A DNA stretch of 64,000 nt, taken from NCBI GenBank assembly GCA_963809245.1, contig CAWEIU010000009.1, forward strand, positions 496,001-560,000, in the 5' to 3' direction. The notes beneath the pieces were generated by a model. The model searched no databases. It worked only from the letters and a program-made list of their open reading frames with translations, and was not told where the DNA came from. This stretch comes from Roseiarcus sp963809245 (GTDB lineage Bacteria; Pseudomonadota; Alphaproteobacteria; Rhizobiales; Beijerinckiaceae). The position numbers and the translations under genes were made by a program. Positions 16,221-25,248 of this stretch are shown piece by piece; the stretch's first letter is position 1, and every line of letters begins with the position of its first letter.

Positions 16221-17800
16221 GTACGATGACAGAAGCCGGCGCACGCCCGACAGCCGCGGCGTCGGAAAGCGCCAGTCCGTGGTTGATCGCCGTCGTGGTG
16301 GCGGTGGCGGCGTTCATGGAAACTCTCGACACGACCATCGCCAATGTCGCCCTGCGTTACATCGCCGGCGGCCTGGGCGTCAGCGAGGACGAGGCGTCCT
16401 GGGTCGTCACCACCTATCTCGTCGCCAACGCGATCATCGTCACGGCGACGAGCTATCTCGCCCAGAGATTTGGCCGGAAGGCTTTCTTCCTCGCCTGCCT
16501 CGGGTTGTTCACCGTGAGTTCGGTGTTCTGCGGAATGGCCTGGAATCTCCAAGCGCTGCTGGTGTTTCGTCTCCTGCAGGGCTTTGCCGGCGGCGGCATG
16601 GTGCCGGTGGCGCAATCGATCCTCGCGGACTCCTTTCCGCCCGCCAAGCGCGGTCAGGCCTTCGCCCTGTTCGGCGTCGCGGTGGTCGTCGCTCCCGTCG
16701 TCGGACCGACGCTTGGCGGCTGGCTCTCCGACAATGTCTCCTGGCAGTGGTGCTTCCTCGTCAACGGACCGGTCGGCATCCTCTCGATGGCGCTTGTCTA
16801 TACGCTGGTGAAGGAGACCGAGCCAAAGCGCTGGGGTGTGCGCTTCGATTTGATTGGCTTCCTCCTCGTAGCGACCTTTTTGGGCGCGCTCGAAGTCGTG
16901 TTGGACCGGGGCCAGGAGGACGACTGGTTCGGATCGCAATTCATCGTCAACTGCACGGTTATTTTTAGCCTCGCCTTCCTGCTTTTGATCCCGTGGGAAA
17001 TCACTCGCCGCAATCCCGCTGTCGACCCCCGGTTGCTGGCGGCCCGTCAGTTCGGATCGTGTTTTCTGGTGATGATGGCGACCGGCGCCATCCTGCTGGC
17101 GACGACGCAATTCCTGCCGCAGCTGGTTCAGGAGGATTACGGCTATACGGCGACGTGGTCCGGTCTTGTTCTCTCGCCGGGCGGTCTCGTCACCATGGTC
17201 ATGATGTTTGTCGTCGGACAGCTCTCGACCCGAATCCAACCCAAATATCTGATCGCCGCCGGGGCGATCATCGTCGCCTTTTCGATGTTCGTCATGACCA
17301 ACCTCACCCCCGACCTAGACTTCTGGTTTTTCGCGAGGTCGCGCATGCTGCTGGGCATTGGATTGCCGCTTATTTTCGTGCCGATCATGGCGGCCTCCTA
17401 TGACGGCGTGCCCCAGGGCAAGACCGACCAGGCCTCGGCGCTGCTCAACGCGGCGCGCAATACAGGCGGCTCGATCGGGGTGTCGCTCGCCTCGAACGTG
17501 CTGGCGTTCCGCGAGCAGTTTCACCAGAGCCGGCTCGCCGAGCACATCATACCGTCGAGCGTTTCCTATCAAGAGACGATGCAGCAGATGACGGGCTTTT
17601 TCGCCGCGCGGGGCGCGTCAGCCCAGCAGGCCCAACAACAAGCGTTCGCCTGGATCGGCCAGCAGGTGCAAGCGCAGGCCTCGCTGTTTGCCTATGTCGA
17701 TGTGTTTTGGACGCTGATGTTGGTCTCGGCCTCCGCCGGGGCGCTCGCTCTGGTCTTGCGAAACGTCAGGTTGGGAGGACCGGCTCATTCTGGGCACTGA
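16217..17800 (+). CDS. emrB: EmrB/QacA-type MFS drug exporter (DHA2)
   Basis: A 527-residue transporter of the 14-helix DHA2 family. The first helix ends in ETLDTTIANVALRYIAG, the DHA2 motif. The motif between helices 2 and 3 is LAQRFGRKAFF, and motif C-like glycines appear in VVAPVVGPTLGGWLSD. I chose the ATG at 16217, which overlaps the emrA stop, rather than the TTG 15 bases earlier. With EmrA it would expel hydrophobic toxicants, probably under the adjacent TetR repressor. No outer-membrane factor gene is adjacent. Confidence 0.9.
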   Translation: MSTMTEAGARPTAAASESASPWLIAVVVAVAAFMETLDTTIANVALRYIAGGLGVSEDEASWVVTTYLVANAIIVTATSYLAQRFGRKAFFLACLGLFTVSSVFCGMAWNLQALLVFRLLQGFAGGGMVPVAQSILADSFPPAKRGQAFALFGVAVVVAPVVGPTLGGWLSDNVSWQWCFLVNGPVGILSMALVYTLVKETEPKRWGVRFDLIGFLLVATFLGALEVVLDRGQEDDWFGSQFIVNCTVIFSLAFLLLIPWEITRRNPAVDPRLLAARQFGSCFLVMMATGAILLATTQFLPQLVQEDYGYTATWSGLVLSPGGLVTMVMMFVVGQLSTRIQPKYLIAAGAIIVAFSMFVMTNLTPDLDFWFFARSRMLLGIGLPLIFVPIMAASYDGVPQGKTDQASALLNAARNTGGSIGVSLASNVLAFREQFHQSRLAEHIIPSSVSYQETMQQMTGFFAARGASAQQAQQQAFAWIGQQVQAQASLFAYVDVFWTLMLVSASAGALALVLRNVRLGGPAHSGH

Positions 17801-18023
17801 CGCAGGACGAAAGGCGGGTCTCGCGATCAGCGCGAGCAGGTCCGACAACGCCCGGTGCGGCCTCTATCATGAACCGGACGCGACGGGTCAGCGGGCAGGG
17901 GAACGCCCCACAGATCCGGATGCTTTCGAATTCGCCCGGTGAGCCGGTCGGCGGCTCACGCGCAGGCCAACTGCGGCAGCGGCTTGGTTCAATCCAAATT
18001 CGATTCCGGCTAAGCAGGATGCT

Positions 18024-19376
18024 TTAAATTAAGTCCTTGCCATGGGCCGCGACGAAGCTGGTTAGGGCCTGCCCTTGCCGAAAAACGGGGTGATCGAGCA
18101 GTCGCTCGAGAAACGAGAGGTTGCATACGAAGGCGCCCACATCGGTTTTCGATAAAGCCGTTCGCATCCGTTCAATCGCCTCGCTCCTCGTGCCTCCATG
18201 GCTGATCAGCTTGGCGATCATCGGATCGAAATAAGGGGTGATCCGATCGCCTTCGCACACGCCCGTGTCCACTCGCACGCCTTCGGGGAAGCGCAGGCGA
18301 GACAACGCGCCAGGGGAGGGAAGAAACATCTTTGCCGGGTTCTCGGCGTAAAGGCGCACCTCGATCGCGTGGCCACTCTGGGTGATCGAGCTTTGCGGCA
18401 GATCGTCGGCGGTCAATCGTCCGGCCGCCAGTCGCAGTTGCAGGTCGACGAGATCAAGGCCAGTGACCGCCTCGGTGACCGGATGCTCAACCTGAATGCG
18501 CGTGTTCATTTCCAGGAAGAAGAACGATTCGGTGTCGGCGTCGACCACGAATTCGACCGTTCCCGCGCCCCGATAAGCAACGGCTTCGGCGAGTTTCACC
18601 GCCGCGCGCGTAATGTTCGAGCGGGTCTCGGCCGAGATTCCCGGCGAGGGGCTTTCCTCGACGATCTTCTGAAAGCGTCGCTGGACGGAGCATTCGCGCT
18701 CGAAAAGATGCACCGCGTGCCCGTCCCCGAAGCCGAAGACCTGAATCTCGACGTGACGTGCGTTGCGAATGTAGCGCTCTAGAAAGATCGTCCCATCTCC
18801 GAAGGAGCGGGATGCGAGCGTCTGCGTGGCCGCAGCAGTCTTGAAGAGTTCCGAAGGGCTGTCGACGACACGCATGCCAATCCCGCCGCCGCCGCCGCTC
18901 GCCTTGACAAGCAACGGGTACCCGACCGCGCTGGCGTCTTGTTCAAGCCCGTCGAGGCTTCCCTCGGGGAATCGTCGGCTGCCTGGCAGCACCGGAACGC
19001 CAGCGCGCTCGGCAAGCGCCCGCGCGCTAGCCTTGTCGCCCATGGCGGCGATCGTCTCCGGACGCGGGCCGATAAATGTCAGCCCAGCATCCTCAACGGC
19101 TCGCGCGAAGCCCTCGTTCTCGGACAGGAAACCGTAGCCGGGATGCACCGCATCGGCGCCGGCGCCGTGCGCAGCCTGGATAATGGCGTCGCGATCAAGA
19201 TAGCTCGCCACCGGCTTGTCTGCCTGAATAAGCACGGCCTGGCCTGCCTTTTGCACATGCAGCGCATCTGCATCCGCGGCGGAATGGATCGCCACGGAGC
19301 CCAATCCGGCGGCGTGGCATGAACCGATGATCCGACAGGCAATCTCACCGCGATTGGCGATCAAGACCTTTTTCAT
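18024..19376 (-). CDS. Biotin carboxylase (AccC-like)
   Basis: A 450-residue ATP-grasp biotin carboxylase. Visible features are the N-terminal MKKVLIANRGEIACRII, the glycine loop LVKASGGGGGIGMRVV, HVEIQVFGFGDGHAVHLFERE, and the catalytic FLEMNTRIQVEHPVTE near residue 290. It carboxylates biotin on a carrier, probably the 72-residue protein at 31214-31432. The reading frame extends upstream, but the ATG at 19376 is where family similarity begins. It is divergent from pxpA with a shared AT-rich operator between them. Its association with PxpABC points to carboxylation of an amide substrate rather than acetyl-CoA. Confidence 0.88.
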   Translation of the reverse strand: MKKVLIANRGEIACRIIGSCHAAGLGSVAIHSAADADALHVQKAGQAVLIQADKPVASYLDRDAIIQAAHGAGADAVHPGYGFLSENEGFARAVEDAGLTFIGPRPETIAAMGDKASARALAERAGVPVLPGSRRFPEGSLDGLEQDASAVGYPLLVKASGGGGGIGMRVVDSPSELFKTAAATQTLASRSFGDGTIFLERYIRNARHVEIQVFGFGDGHAVHLFERECSVQRRFQKIVEESPSPGISAETRSNITRAAVKLAEAVAYRGAGTVEFVVDADTESFFFLEMNTRIQVEHPVTEAVTGLDLVDLQLRLAAGRLTADDLPQSSITQSGHAIEVRLYAENPAKMFLPSPGALSRLRFPEGVRVDTGVCEGDRITPYFDPMIAKLISHGGTRSEAIERMRTALSKTDVGAFVCNLSFLERLLDHPVFRQGQALTSFVAAHGKDLI

Positions 19377-19431
19377 GCATGCGCCCAAGAGAGTTTCAAG
19401 GAGGGTGGCGAGACGACTTACCGTGTCGCGG

Positions 19432-19454
19432 AATATGATATATGATGTATGATT
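19432..19454. promoter_or_regulatory. AT-rich operator in the accC-pxpA divergent promoter
   Basis: AATATGATATATGATGTATG contains, on the minus strand, ATATATCATATTCC, similar to GGTATATCATATAGC at 21860. It lies between the divergent starts at 19376 and 19534 and is the likely binding site of the GntR regulator encoded at 26073-26765. Confidence 0.5.
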
Positions 19455-19533
19455 GTCAACGGATGCGGCGTGGGGTCGGCGGAGCTGAACGTTCGTCGGC
19501 CGCACACACCGCCAATCATCTTCAGGAGCCCGC

Positions 19534-20259
19534 ATGCGGAAAGTCACCATTAATTGCGACATGGGCGAGGCCTACGGCATCTACCGGTTTGGCGACGACG
19601 AGGCCTGCATGCCGTTCATCACCCATGCCAATGTGGCTTGCGGGTTTCATGCGTCCGACCCTCAGGTCATGTGGCGGACGGTTCAGGCGGCCAAGAAGCA
19701 CACGATCAAAATTGGCTCTCACCCTGGCTTGCCTGATCGCGAGGGCTTTGGACGGCGTGAGATGAAGTTGACCCGGGAGGAAGTGTCGGCGCTCGTCCTT
19801 TATCAGACCGGAGCGCTGAAAGCCTTCGCCGAGGCCGAAAATGTCAGCCTGTCCCACATCAAGCCGCATGGGGCTTTGTTCGGGATGGCGCAGCGAGAGG
19901 AAGCAATCGCCAACGGAATCGCCGACGCGGCCTTGGCTTACGGCCTCCCGGTCATCGCCTACTCGGACTGTGCGATGTCCGAAGTGTTCACCCGGCGCGG
20001 CGTGGAGTTCTCCTGCGAGTTTTACGCCGACCTGGATTACGACGACAACGGTCGCCAGATCATTACCAAGGAGCACCATGCCGTGAACCCTGATGTCGTG
20101 GCCGCCAAGGTCTTGAGAGCGGTCACCAACGGCACGACGTCATCGGTCAGCGGCAAGGAGGTCCGGGTTGTCGCCGATTCCATCTGCGTCCATAGCGACA
20201 CGCCGGATGCGGTGGCGGTAGCAGCCGCGGTTCATCGCGCTCTCAGCGCGTTTCTCTGA
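19534..20259 (+). CDS. pxpA: 5-oxoprolinase subunit A (LamB/YcsF family)
   Basis: A 241-residue protein with the full family pattern: INCDMGEAYGIYRFGDDEA, ANVACGFHASDP, IGSHPGLPDREGFGRREM and KPHGALF. PxpA works with PxpB and PxpC in ATP-dependent ring opening of 5-oxoproline (pyroglutamate). The acidic and His residues of the active site are kept. AGGAG lies 6 bases before the ATG. Relatives usually read 'DLNADLGE'; this one has 'INCDMGE', a modest divergence. The GroEL-like gene begins 19 bp after its stop, while pxpBC lie 6.6 kb away, past the transporter. Confidence 0.9.
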   Translation: MRKVTINCDMGEAYGIYRFGDDEACMPFITHANVACGFHASDPQVMWRTVQAAKKHTIKIGSHPGLPDREGFGRREMKLTREEVSALVLYQTGALKAFAEAENVSLSHIKPHGALFGMAQREEAIANGIADAALAYGLPVIAYSDCAMSEVFTRRGVEFSCEFYADLDYDDNGRQIITKEHHAVNPDVVAAKVLRAVTNGTTSSVSGKEVRVVADSICVHSDTPDAVAVAAAVHRALSAFL

Positions 20260-20278
20260 GCGCGGCGCCGGAAGCAAT

Positions 20279-21835
20279 GTGGTGACGCGCATAGCGACAG
20301 GGGCAGGCGCGGTCGGTCGCTTGGCCGCTTCTCTCAATCCGACCCTGAGAGCCATCGCGGCCCGGGTTGGACCCGCTGGTCGAGCTTGCTGGCTCGATCG
20401 GGACGGGCGCGTTGAACGCGTCAATAGCGCCCTGACGTTGTGCCGCGCAGTCGCGGACGAGTCTGGCGCCGCGACGCTCGCGTTGCGCCTGCTGCGCGAG
20501 ATGTTGTTCGAAGCCGATCGCGATCTCGGCGACGGTACGGCTCGTCTTGCTTTGCTTTGGGGTGGCCTGCTGCAACACGGCGCGAGGACGATTTCATCAG
20601 GTGTGTCGCCTCTCGCGCTCGCCGACGCGCTCACAGATTTGGGGAGCCGCCTCTCCAAGGTTCTTGAGACGCCATGCCGATACGGTTTGCCGGACGCGGA
20701 CCAGCTTACCGCCGTTGCATCCAGCGCCGGCGCGCCGCGCGCCTTGGCGCGTGAGATCGGTCAGATGCTCCAAGCTGTCGGAAGCGATGGAGCCATTGAG
20801 GTGGTTGAGGGGCGCGAGCCGGGTTTGAAAGCGGAAACCGGGGAGGGCTTTATATTCGAAGCCAGTCCGGTTTCGGAAGCCTTCGCCCTGGCAGACTTCG
20901 ATCCCGCGCACCTTCTCGTCGCCGACGAAGTGATCGATGATTTCGGCCCGCTTGCTCCGCTGTTGGAAGGCTTTGCCACACGTGGCAAGGCGCTCGTGGT
21001 CGTGGCTCGGGACGTCACCGGGATTGCGTTGCAGGCGCTCGTCCGCAACCATAAGCAAAACGGGTTGCGCGCCGCGGCGTTCCGGCCCGCAGCGGTCTCG
21101 GGCCAAGCCGCCGACGCCGTGGAAGATCTCGCTGTGGCCACCGGCGCCACCCTGATCGCAGATCGATTTGGCACGAGCCTCGCCCACTTGCGTCCCAGCA
21201 TGCTCGGGCGCGCCAGCCGTTTCAGCTTCGCGCGAGGGCTGGCTATTCTGCGCGATCCGGCGGGGGATCGCGAAGCGTCCGCCATGCGTCGCAGGCAATT
21301 GCTCGCCGAGGCGGAGCGGCAGAAGCACCTTGCGCTTGATCGTGAGCGCCTCGCGCAGCGCGCCGCCCGACTCCACGGCCGATGGGGGCGGCTGCATGTC
21401 GCCGAAAGTTCGGACAGAGAAACTCTCGAAGTTTTGTACAAGACGAGACGCGCCCTCGCGTCGGCGCGTTCCGCGGCGATCGGCGGGACGCTCTTGGGCG
21501 GAGCGGTCGGTCTTGTCAGAAGTTTCGACAGGATGCCGGCCAACGAAGCAAACGCCGTGGGAACAGTCATCGCGGCGGCTCATCAGTGCCTGGCTGCAGC
21601 GGTGGCCGACCTATACCGGAGACTACCTGGCGCGGCGCCGTTCGACGCGCCGCTTCCCAGCCTGCGCCGTGTACGGCCCGGGGAACTCGCAGCTGTTCTG
21701 GGTCTCGATGCGAACCGAGACGCGCCGGCCGGCCAACCCTACCTCGATCCCTTGCCGCTGACCCGCTCGATTGTCGAACGAGCCATCTCAGGGGCCGCAG
21801 CGACCTTCCGACTCGGAGCTATAGTCGGCGGCTAG
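20279..21835 (+). CDS. Divergent GroEL/Cpn60-like chaperonin
   Basis: A 518-residue protein (GTG start, GGAAG ribosome binding site). It aligns by eye with GroEL through all three domains: ARVGPAGRACWLDR with TLGPKGRNVVLDK; GDGTARLALLWGGLL with GDGTTTATVLAQAI; AVGSDGAIEVVEGREP with KVGKEGVITVEDGTG; GKALVVVARDVTGIALQAL with GKPLLIIAEDVEGEALATL; and SARSAAIGGTLLGGAVGLVR with [20 protein letters not shown]. The GDGT aspartate (D85, GroEL D87) is kept. GroEL D52 and D398, needed for ATP hydrolysis, appear as A51 and R391. The GGM tail is absent. It follows pxpA by 19 bp. It is not a housekeeping chaperonin; it may fold or scaffold the biotin-dependent complex. Confidence 0.75.
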   Translation: MVTRIATGAGAVGRLAASLNPTLRAIAARVGPAGRACWLDRDGRVERVNSALTLCRAVADESGAATLALRLLREMLFEADRDLGDGTARLALLWGGLLQHGARTISSGVSPLALADALTDLGSRLSKVLETPCRYGLPDADQLTAVASSAGAPRALAREIGQMLQAVGSDGAIEVVEGREPGLKAETGEGFIFEASPVSEAFALADFDPAHLLVADEVIDDFGPLAPLLEGFATRGKALVVVARDVTGIALQALVRNHKQNGLRAAAFRPAAVSGQAADAVEDLAVATGATLIADRFGTSLAHLRPSMLGRASRFSFARGLAILRDPAGDREASAMRRRQLLAEAERQKHLALDRERLAQRAARLHGRWGRLHVAESSDRETLEVLYKTRRALASARSAAIGGTLLGGAVGLVRSFDRMPANEANAVGTVIAAAHQCLAAAVADLYRRLPGAAPFDAPLPSLRRVRPGELAAVLGLDANRDAPAGQPYLDPLPLTRSIVERAISGAAATFRLGAIVGG

Positions 21836-21859
21836 CCTATTGCTCTGCGCTTTGATCGC

Positions 21860-21874
21860 GGTATATCATATAGC
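21860..21874. promoter_or_regulatory. AT-rich operator before the ABC importer operon
   Basis: GGTATATCATATAGC lies 25 bp after the chaperonin-like stop and 37 bp before the ABC ATPase start. It matches GGTATCTCATATACG (26781) and GGTATATCGTATATC (26851) at most positions. Confidence 0.6.
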
Positions 21875-21910
21875 ATCGAACGGGTTCATTCAGAGAGCTG
21901 ACAGGCCGAG

Positions 21911-23002
21911 ATGAGCATTCAGGCTCAGAGACCGATGCTGGAGATCGTAGAGCTGCGACATCAGTACGGGGCCACGGTTGTGGTCGATAATGTGTCGCTT
22001 ACGGTGGCCGCAGGCGAGTTTCTGACCATCCTCGGCGAGAGCGGCTCCGGCAAGACCACGATGCTGCGCGTCATCGCGGGTCTCGAACGGGCAACTTCCG
22101 TGAAGCGGCTGGCCATTGACGGCGAAGATGTGCGGAACCTGCCGTCGCCTAAACGAAACTGCACGACGGTCTTCCAAAATTACGCGCTGTTCCCTCACAT
22201 GTCGGTCGGCGAGAACGTGGCCTATGGATTGACGGTGCGGGGCGTTCCAGCCAGTGAGGCGCGACGCGCGGCCAGCAAGGCTCTCGACACGGTGCGCCTG
22301 TCAGGCATGGAGGACCGCCGTATCGGGCAACTGTCAGGCGGTCAGAAGCAGCGCGCCGCGTTGGCCCGATCGCTGATCACCCAACCCGCCATCCTGCTCC
22401 TCGACGAACCTTTGGGGGCGCTCGATGAGCGGCTTAGGCTCGACATGCAGAGCGAGCTGGTCGACCTGCGCCGCCGCTTGGGAATGACTTTCATTTACAT
22501 CACCCATAGCCAGGAAGAAGCGCTGACGATGAGCGACAGGATCTTGCTCATGCGGCGAGGACGCATCGAACAAAGCGGCACTCCGGTCGAACTCTTCGAC
22601 CGGCCGACGAGTTGGTTCGCGGCTGAATTCATGGGGTTCGAGAATTTCCTCACCGGCGTCGTGACGCAGGTGAGTGGCGCGGAAGTCGCGGTGTCGCTGC
22701 CCGGCGCAGACGGGTTGGCAGGCGTTTGGACCGGAAAGGAGCCGGCGACAGTTGGCAAGCCGGCCACCATCGCGCTTCGCGCCGAACGCGTCACGCTGGC
22801 GGCCGCGCCGGACAGCGCTCCGGTCGGTTCGAACGTGCTGCCATGCCGCGCGAACACGCCGCTCTATCGCGGAAAGTATCTTGATCACGCCGTGGACACG
22901 TCTGTCGGTCCCATAAAGGTCCGCAGTTGGGATCGAAACGCTCCATCCGACGCCGGGGCAGTCGCGTGGCGTACGGAAGATTGCGTTGTGGTGCCGGCCT
23001 GA
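21911..23002 (+). CDS. ABC importer ATP-binding protein, PotA-like
   Basis: A 363-residue ATPase with Walker A GESGSGKTTM, Q-loop FQNYALFPHMSV, signature LSGGQKQRAALARSL, Walker B ILLLDEPLGALD and H-loop YITHSQEEAL. The C-terminal 120 residues form a TOBE-type regulatory domain, as in spermidine/putrescine and iron(III) importers. It is first in the order ATPase, binding protein, permease, permease. It powers uptake of the substrate handled by the surrounding catabolic genes, probably a small cationic or amide compound. Confidence 0.9.
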   Translation: MSIQAQRPMLEIVELRHQYGATVVVDNVSLTVAAGEFLTILGESGSGKTTMLRVIAGLERATSVKRLAIDGEDVRNLPSPKRNCTTVFQNYALFPHMSVGENVAYGLTVRGVPASEARRAASKALDTVRLSGMEDRRIGQLSGGQKQRAALARSLITQPAILLLDEPLGALDERLRLDMQSELVDLRRRLGMTFIYITHSQEEALTMSDRILLMRRGRIEQSGTPVELFDRPTSWFAAEFMGFENFLTGVVTQVSGAEVAVSLPGADGLAGVWTGKEPATVGKPATIALRAERVTLAAAPDSAPVGSNVLPCRANTPLYRGKYLDHAVDTSVGPIKVRSWDRNAPSDAGAVAWRTEDCVVVPA

Positions 23003-23031
23003 AAACAGAGCCGGAAAAAAGGAGGGCAGGA

Positions 23032-24234
23032 ATGACCGATAAGTTCTCGACAACGTCCCAGTTTGAATTGTCTCGACGGGACCTCATGAAGAGTATTGCG
23101 GCCGTCGCCGGCGGCGCGATGGCCCTGCCTGCCTTGGGTAGCAGCAGCGCCCTCGCAAAGGACGCCGCCGTCTCCGCCTATGGTGTGACGACCGCACAGC
23201 TGAAGGACTGGTCGACGATGACCAAGTCCATTGGCGTCACGATGGACTTCACCGGCACCAACAATTCGGTCGGCGTGTTCCTGCGCGACATCGTGGCCTC
23301 GCAGCTCGGGGACAAGACCGACATCTTCATCTTCGAGTCTGGAACCCAGAACGTTCTCGGCCCGCAGGGCCTCTATCTGAAGATCGATGAAACGAACCCC
23401 GAGCTGAAGCTCTGGTCCCGTACGCCTGACGAGTGGAAAAAGTCCGCCGTGGTGGTCGGAAAAGATGGCGTGCAGTACGGCACGCCGGTGATCGGCAACG
23501 CTGACAGCTTCGGCTATTTTCCCAACAAGGTGGGCGCGAACCCGGACGGTTCCGAGGAACTGTCTTGGTCGTTGATGTTCGACAGCGACAAGACGCGCGG
23601 CCGCGTCGCCTACGATCAGACCTGGACATACTCGATTGGTGTCGCTGGCCTGTATCTCCAGAGCCTTGGCAAGGCTAAGTTTGCCGACGTGGCCGACATG
23701 ACCGGGCCGGAAGCGAAAGTCGTCGTCGACTATCTGATCGAGCGCAAACGCGCTGGGCAATTCAGGACGCTTCATTCCGCGTTTGAGGAGCAGGTGCAAC
23801 TGCTGACCAACCGCGACGTCGACGTCATCAACTGCTGGGAGCCGGCCGTTCGCGAAGCGAACAAGACGTTGGGCGACGGCGCGACGCGTTACGCCTATAC
23901 CAAGGAGGGCTACTTCAAGTGGGGGCACGGCGCCTATATCGCGTCCCAAGCGGCCAAGCGGGGCAATCTGGACAACATTTACAAGGTCTTGAATTATTTC
24001 ATGGACGGCGAGTATCGCGCCTTGCAGGCTCGCGATCGCGGATACGCCGGGCCCAACATGGATCTCGGCGTCAAATACGCGCAGGATCACGGATGGTCGA
24101 GCGCGGACATCGAGGGTTTGAAGGCGACTGAGCAGAAGGTGGCGCGGAAGTTCAGCAAACCTTACGTCAGCACCACGACTCCCACCAATTCGAACGCGAT
24201 CGAGGAAGAGTGGCAGCGCTTCCTGAACGCCTGA
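23032..24234 (+). CDS. ABC importer substrate-binding protein, PotD-like, Tat-exported
   Basis: A 400-residue periplasmic binding protein. The ATG at 23032 has AAAGGAGGGC in front of it and opens a Tat signal: LSRRDLMKSIAAVAGGAM, then ALPALGSSSALAKD with the likely cleavage after ALA. The mature part resembles PotD/PotF-type proteins (GTPVIGNADSFGYFPNKV; DVDVINCWEPAVREANK). The longer upstream frame lacks signal-peptide logic. Use of the Tat route suggests folding before export. The ligand cannot be read from sequence. Confidence 0.88.
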   Translation: MTDKFSTTSQFELSRRDLMKSIAAVAGGAMALPALGSSSALAKDAAVSAYGVTTAQLKDWSTMTKSIGVTMDFTGTNNSVGVFLRDIVASQLGDKTDIFIFESGTQNVLGPQGLYLKIDETNPELKLWSRTPDEWKKSAVVVGKDGVQYGTPVIGNADSFGYFPNKVGANPDGSEELSWSLMFDSDKTRGRVAYDQTWTYSIGVAGLYLQSLGKAKFADVADMTGPEAKVVVDYLIERKRAGQFRTLHSAFEEQVQLLTNRDVDVINCWEPAVREANKTLGDGATRYAYTKEGYFKWGHGAYIASQAAKRGNLDNIYKVLNYFMDGEYRALQARDRGYAGPNMDLGVKYAQDHGWSSADIEGLKATEQKVARKFSKPYVSTTTPTNSNAIEEEWQRFLNA

Positions 24235-24273
24235 TCAACGTCAGGCGTCCGTCGGTAACGGTTGACGGTTGAA

Positions 24274-24310
24274 CGCCTGCCCCCGCTTCTGGAAGAAGCG
24301 GGGGCAGGCG
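24274..24310. promoter_or_regulatory. 17-bp perfect hairpin between binding-protein and permease genes
   Basis: Arms at 24274-24290 and 24294-24310 (CGCCTGCCCCCGCTTCT and its exact complement) flank a 3-base GGA loop. It has no T-run. Its place just after the binding-protein gene fits an mRNA-stabilising or partial-termination structure that raises binding-protein output over permeases. Confidence 0.7.
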
Positions 24311-24325
24311 CTGGAGAGGAGCAAT

Positions 24326-25246
24326 ATGAACCAGGACGTCGTATCCATGCCCGCTTCGATACGAGGACGGCTTTGGAACGCCGCAACTTCAGGCAATTGG
24401 GTCATTCCGATCTTCCTGACGCTGTGGTGCGGTCTGGTGATCGTGCCTCTGCTGGTTCTGTTCGCCTACAGCTTCTTCGACACAAAGAATTACGCGACGG
24501 TCTACACCCCCACACTGAACACCTGGTATTCGTTGTTCGAGTCGGGTCGGCTCGAGGTCGCTCTCCGCACGCTGCGAATAGCCGTGACCGTGACCGCGAT
24601 CGACTTGGCCGTCGCCTTTCCTTTCGCGCTCTGGCTCGCCAAGGGCGGCACGAGCAAGGGCGCGAAGGCGCTTGTCATCGCGCTTCTCACCATCCCGTTC
24701 TTCCTGGACCTGTCGTCCCGGACGATCATATGGCGCGCCATCTTGGACCAGCACGGCGCGGTCAATTCGGCATTGATCGCTCTCCATGTCATCCGGGAGC
24801 CGCTGTCTTGGATGCTGTACACGGAATGGTCGGTTCATTTCGGCCTGGTCGTGGCGTCGTTCCCGACGATGGCGCTGCCGATCTATCTTGCGGTGAGCAT
24901 CATCGACGACTCGCTGATTCAAGCGAGCGGCGACCTAGGCGCCACGCCGGCCCAGACCTTGTTCCGCGTCGTGGTTCCGCTTGCGATGCCCGGCGTCATG
25001 GCCGGCATTCTGCTGACCCTGGGGTCGGTTCTCGCCGCTTGGGTCGAGCCCAGTATGCTGGGCGGCGGGTTCGTCAACCTGCTCAGCAATTCGGTTGAGA
25101 GCGCCTACACGTCTCTGCGCTATCCGGTCGTCGCTGCGCTTTCGACCTTCGTGATTGTGTTGCTGGCCGCGCTTCTCCTCGTGCTCCTCGTGTTGGCGAG
25201 GCGCTTCGGCAGCGTCCTCTCCTCCTTCCGCATTATGAAGGCGTGA
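24326..25246 (+). CDS. ABC importer permease, PotB-like
   Basis: A 306-residue inner-membrane permease with about six hydrophobic helices and the cytoplasmic EAA-type loop DLGATPAQTLFRVVVPLAMPGV. The ATG at 24326 follows GGAGAGGAG. An earlier in-frame start would put the first residues inside the 24274-24310 hairpin. The stop overlaps the region where the second permease begins. It pairs with the next permease to form the channel. Confidence 0.87.
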   Translation: MNQDVVSMPASIRGRLWNAATSGNWVIPIFLTLWCGLVIVPLLVLFAYSFFDTKNYATVYTPTLNTWYSLFESGRLEVALRTLRIAVTVTAIDLAVAFPFALWLAKGGTSKGAKALVIALLTIPFFLDLSSRTIIWRAILDQHGAVNSALIALHVIREPLSWMLYTEWSVHFGLVVASFPTMALPIYLAVSIIDDSLIQASGDLGATPAQTLFRVVVPLAMPGVMAGILLTLGSVLAAWVEPSMLGGGFVNLLSNSVESAYTSLRYPVVAALSTFVIVLLAALLLVLLVLARRFGSVLSSFRIMKA

Positions 25247-25248
25247 CG

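Noticed and set aside
18024..19376. Housekeeping acetyl-CoA carboxylase biotin carboxylase
   Set aside because: The carrier here is a minimal 72-residue domain without the AccB linker, and the locus is pxp-associated with a shared operator, so a dedicated complex is more likely.
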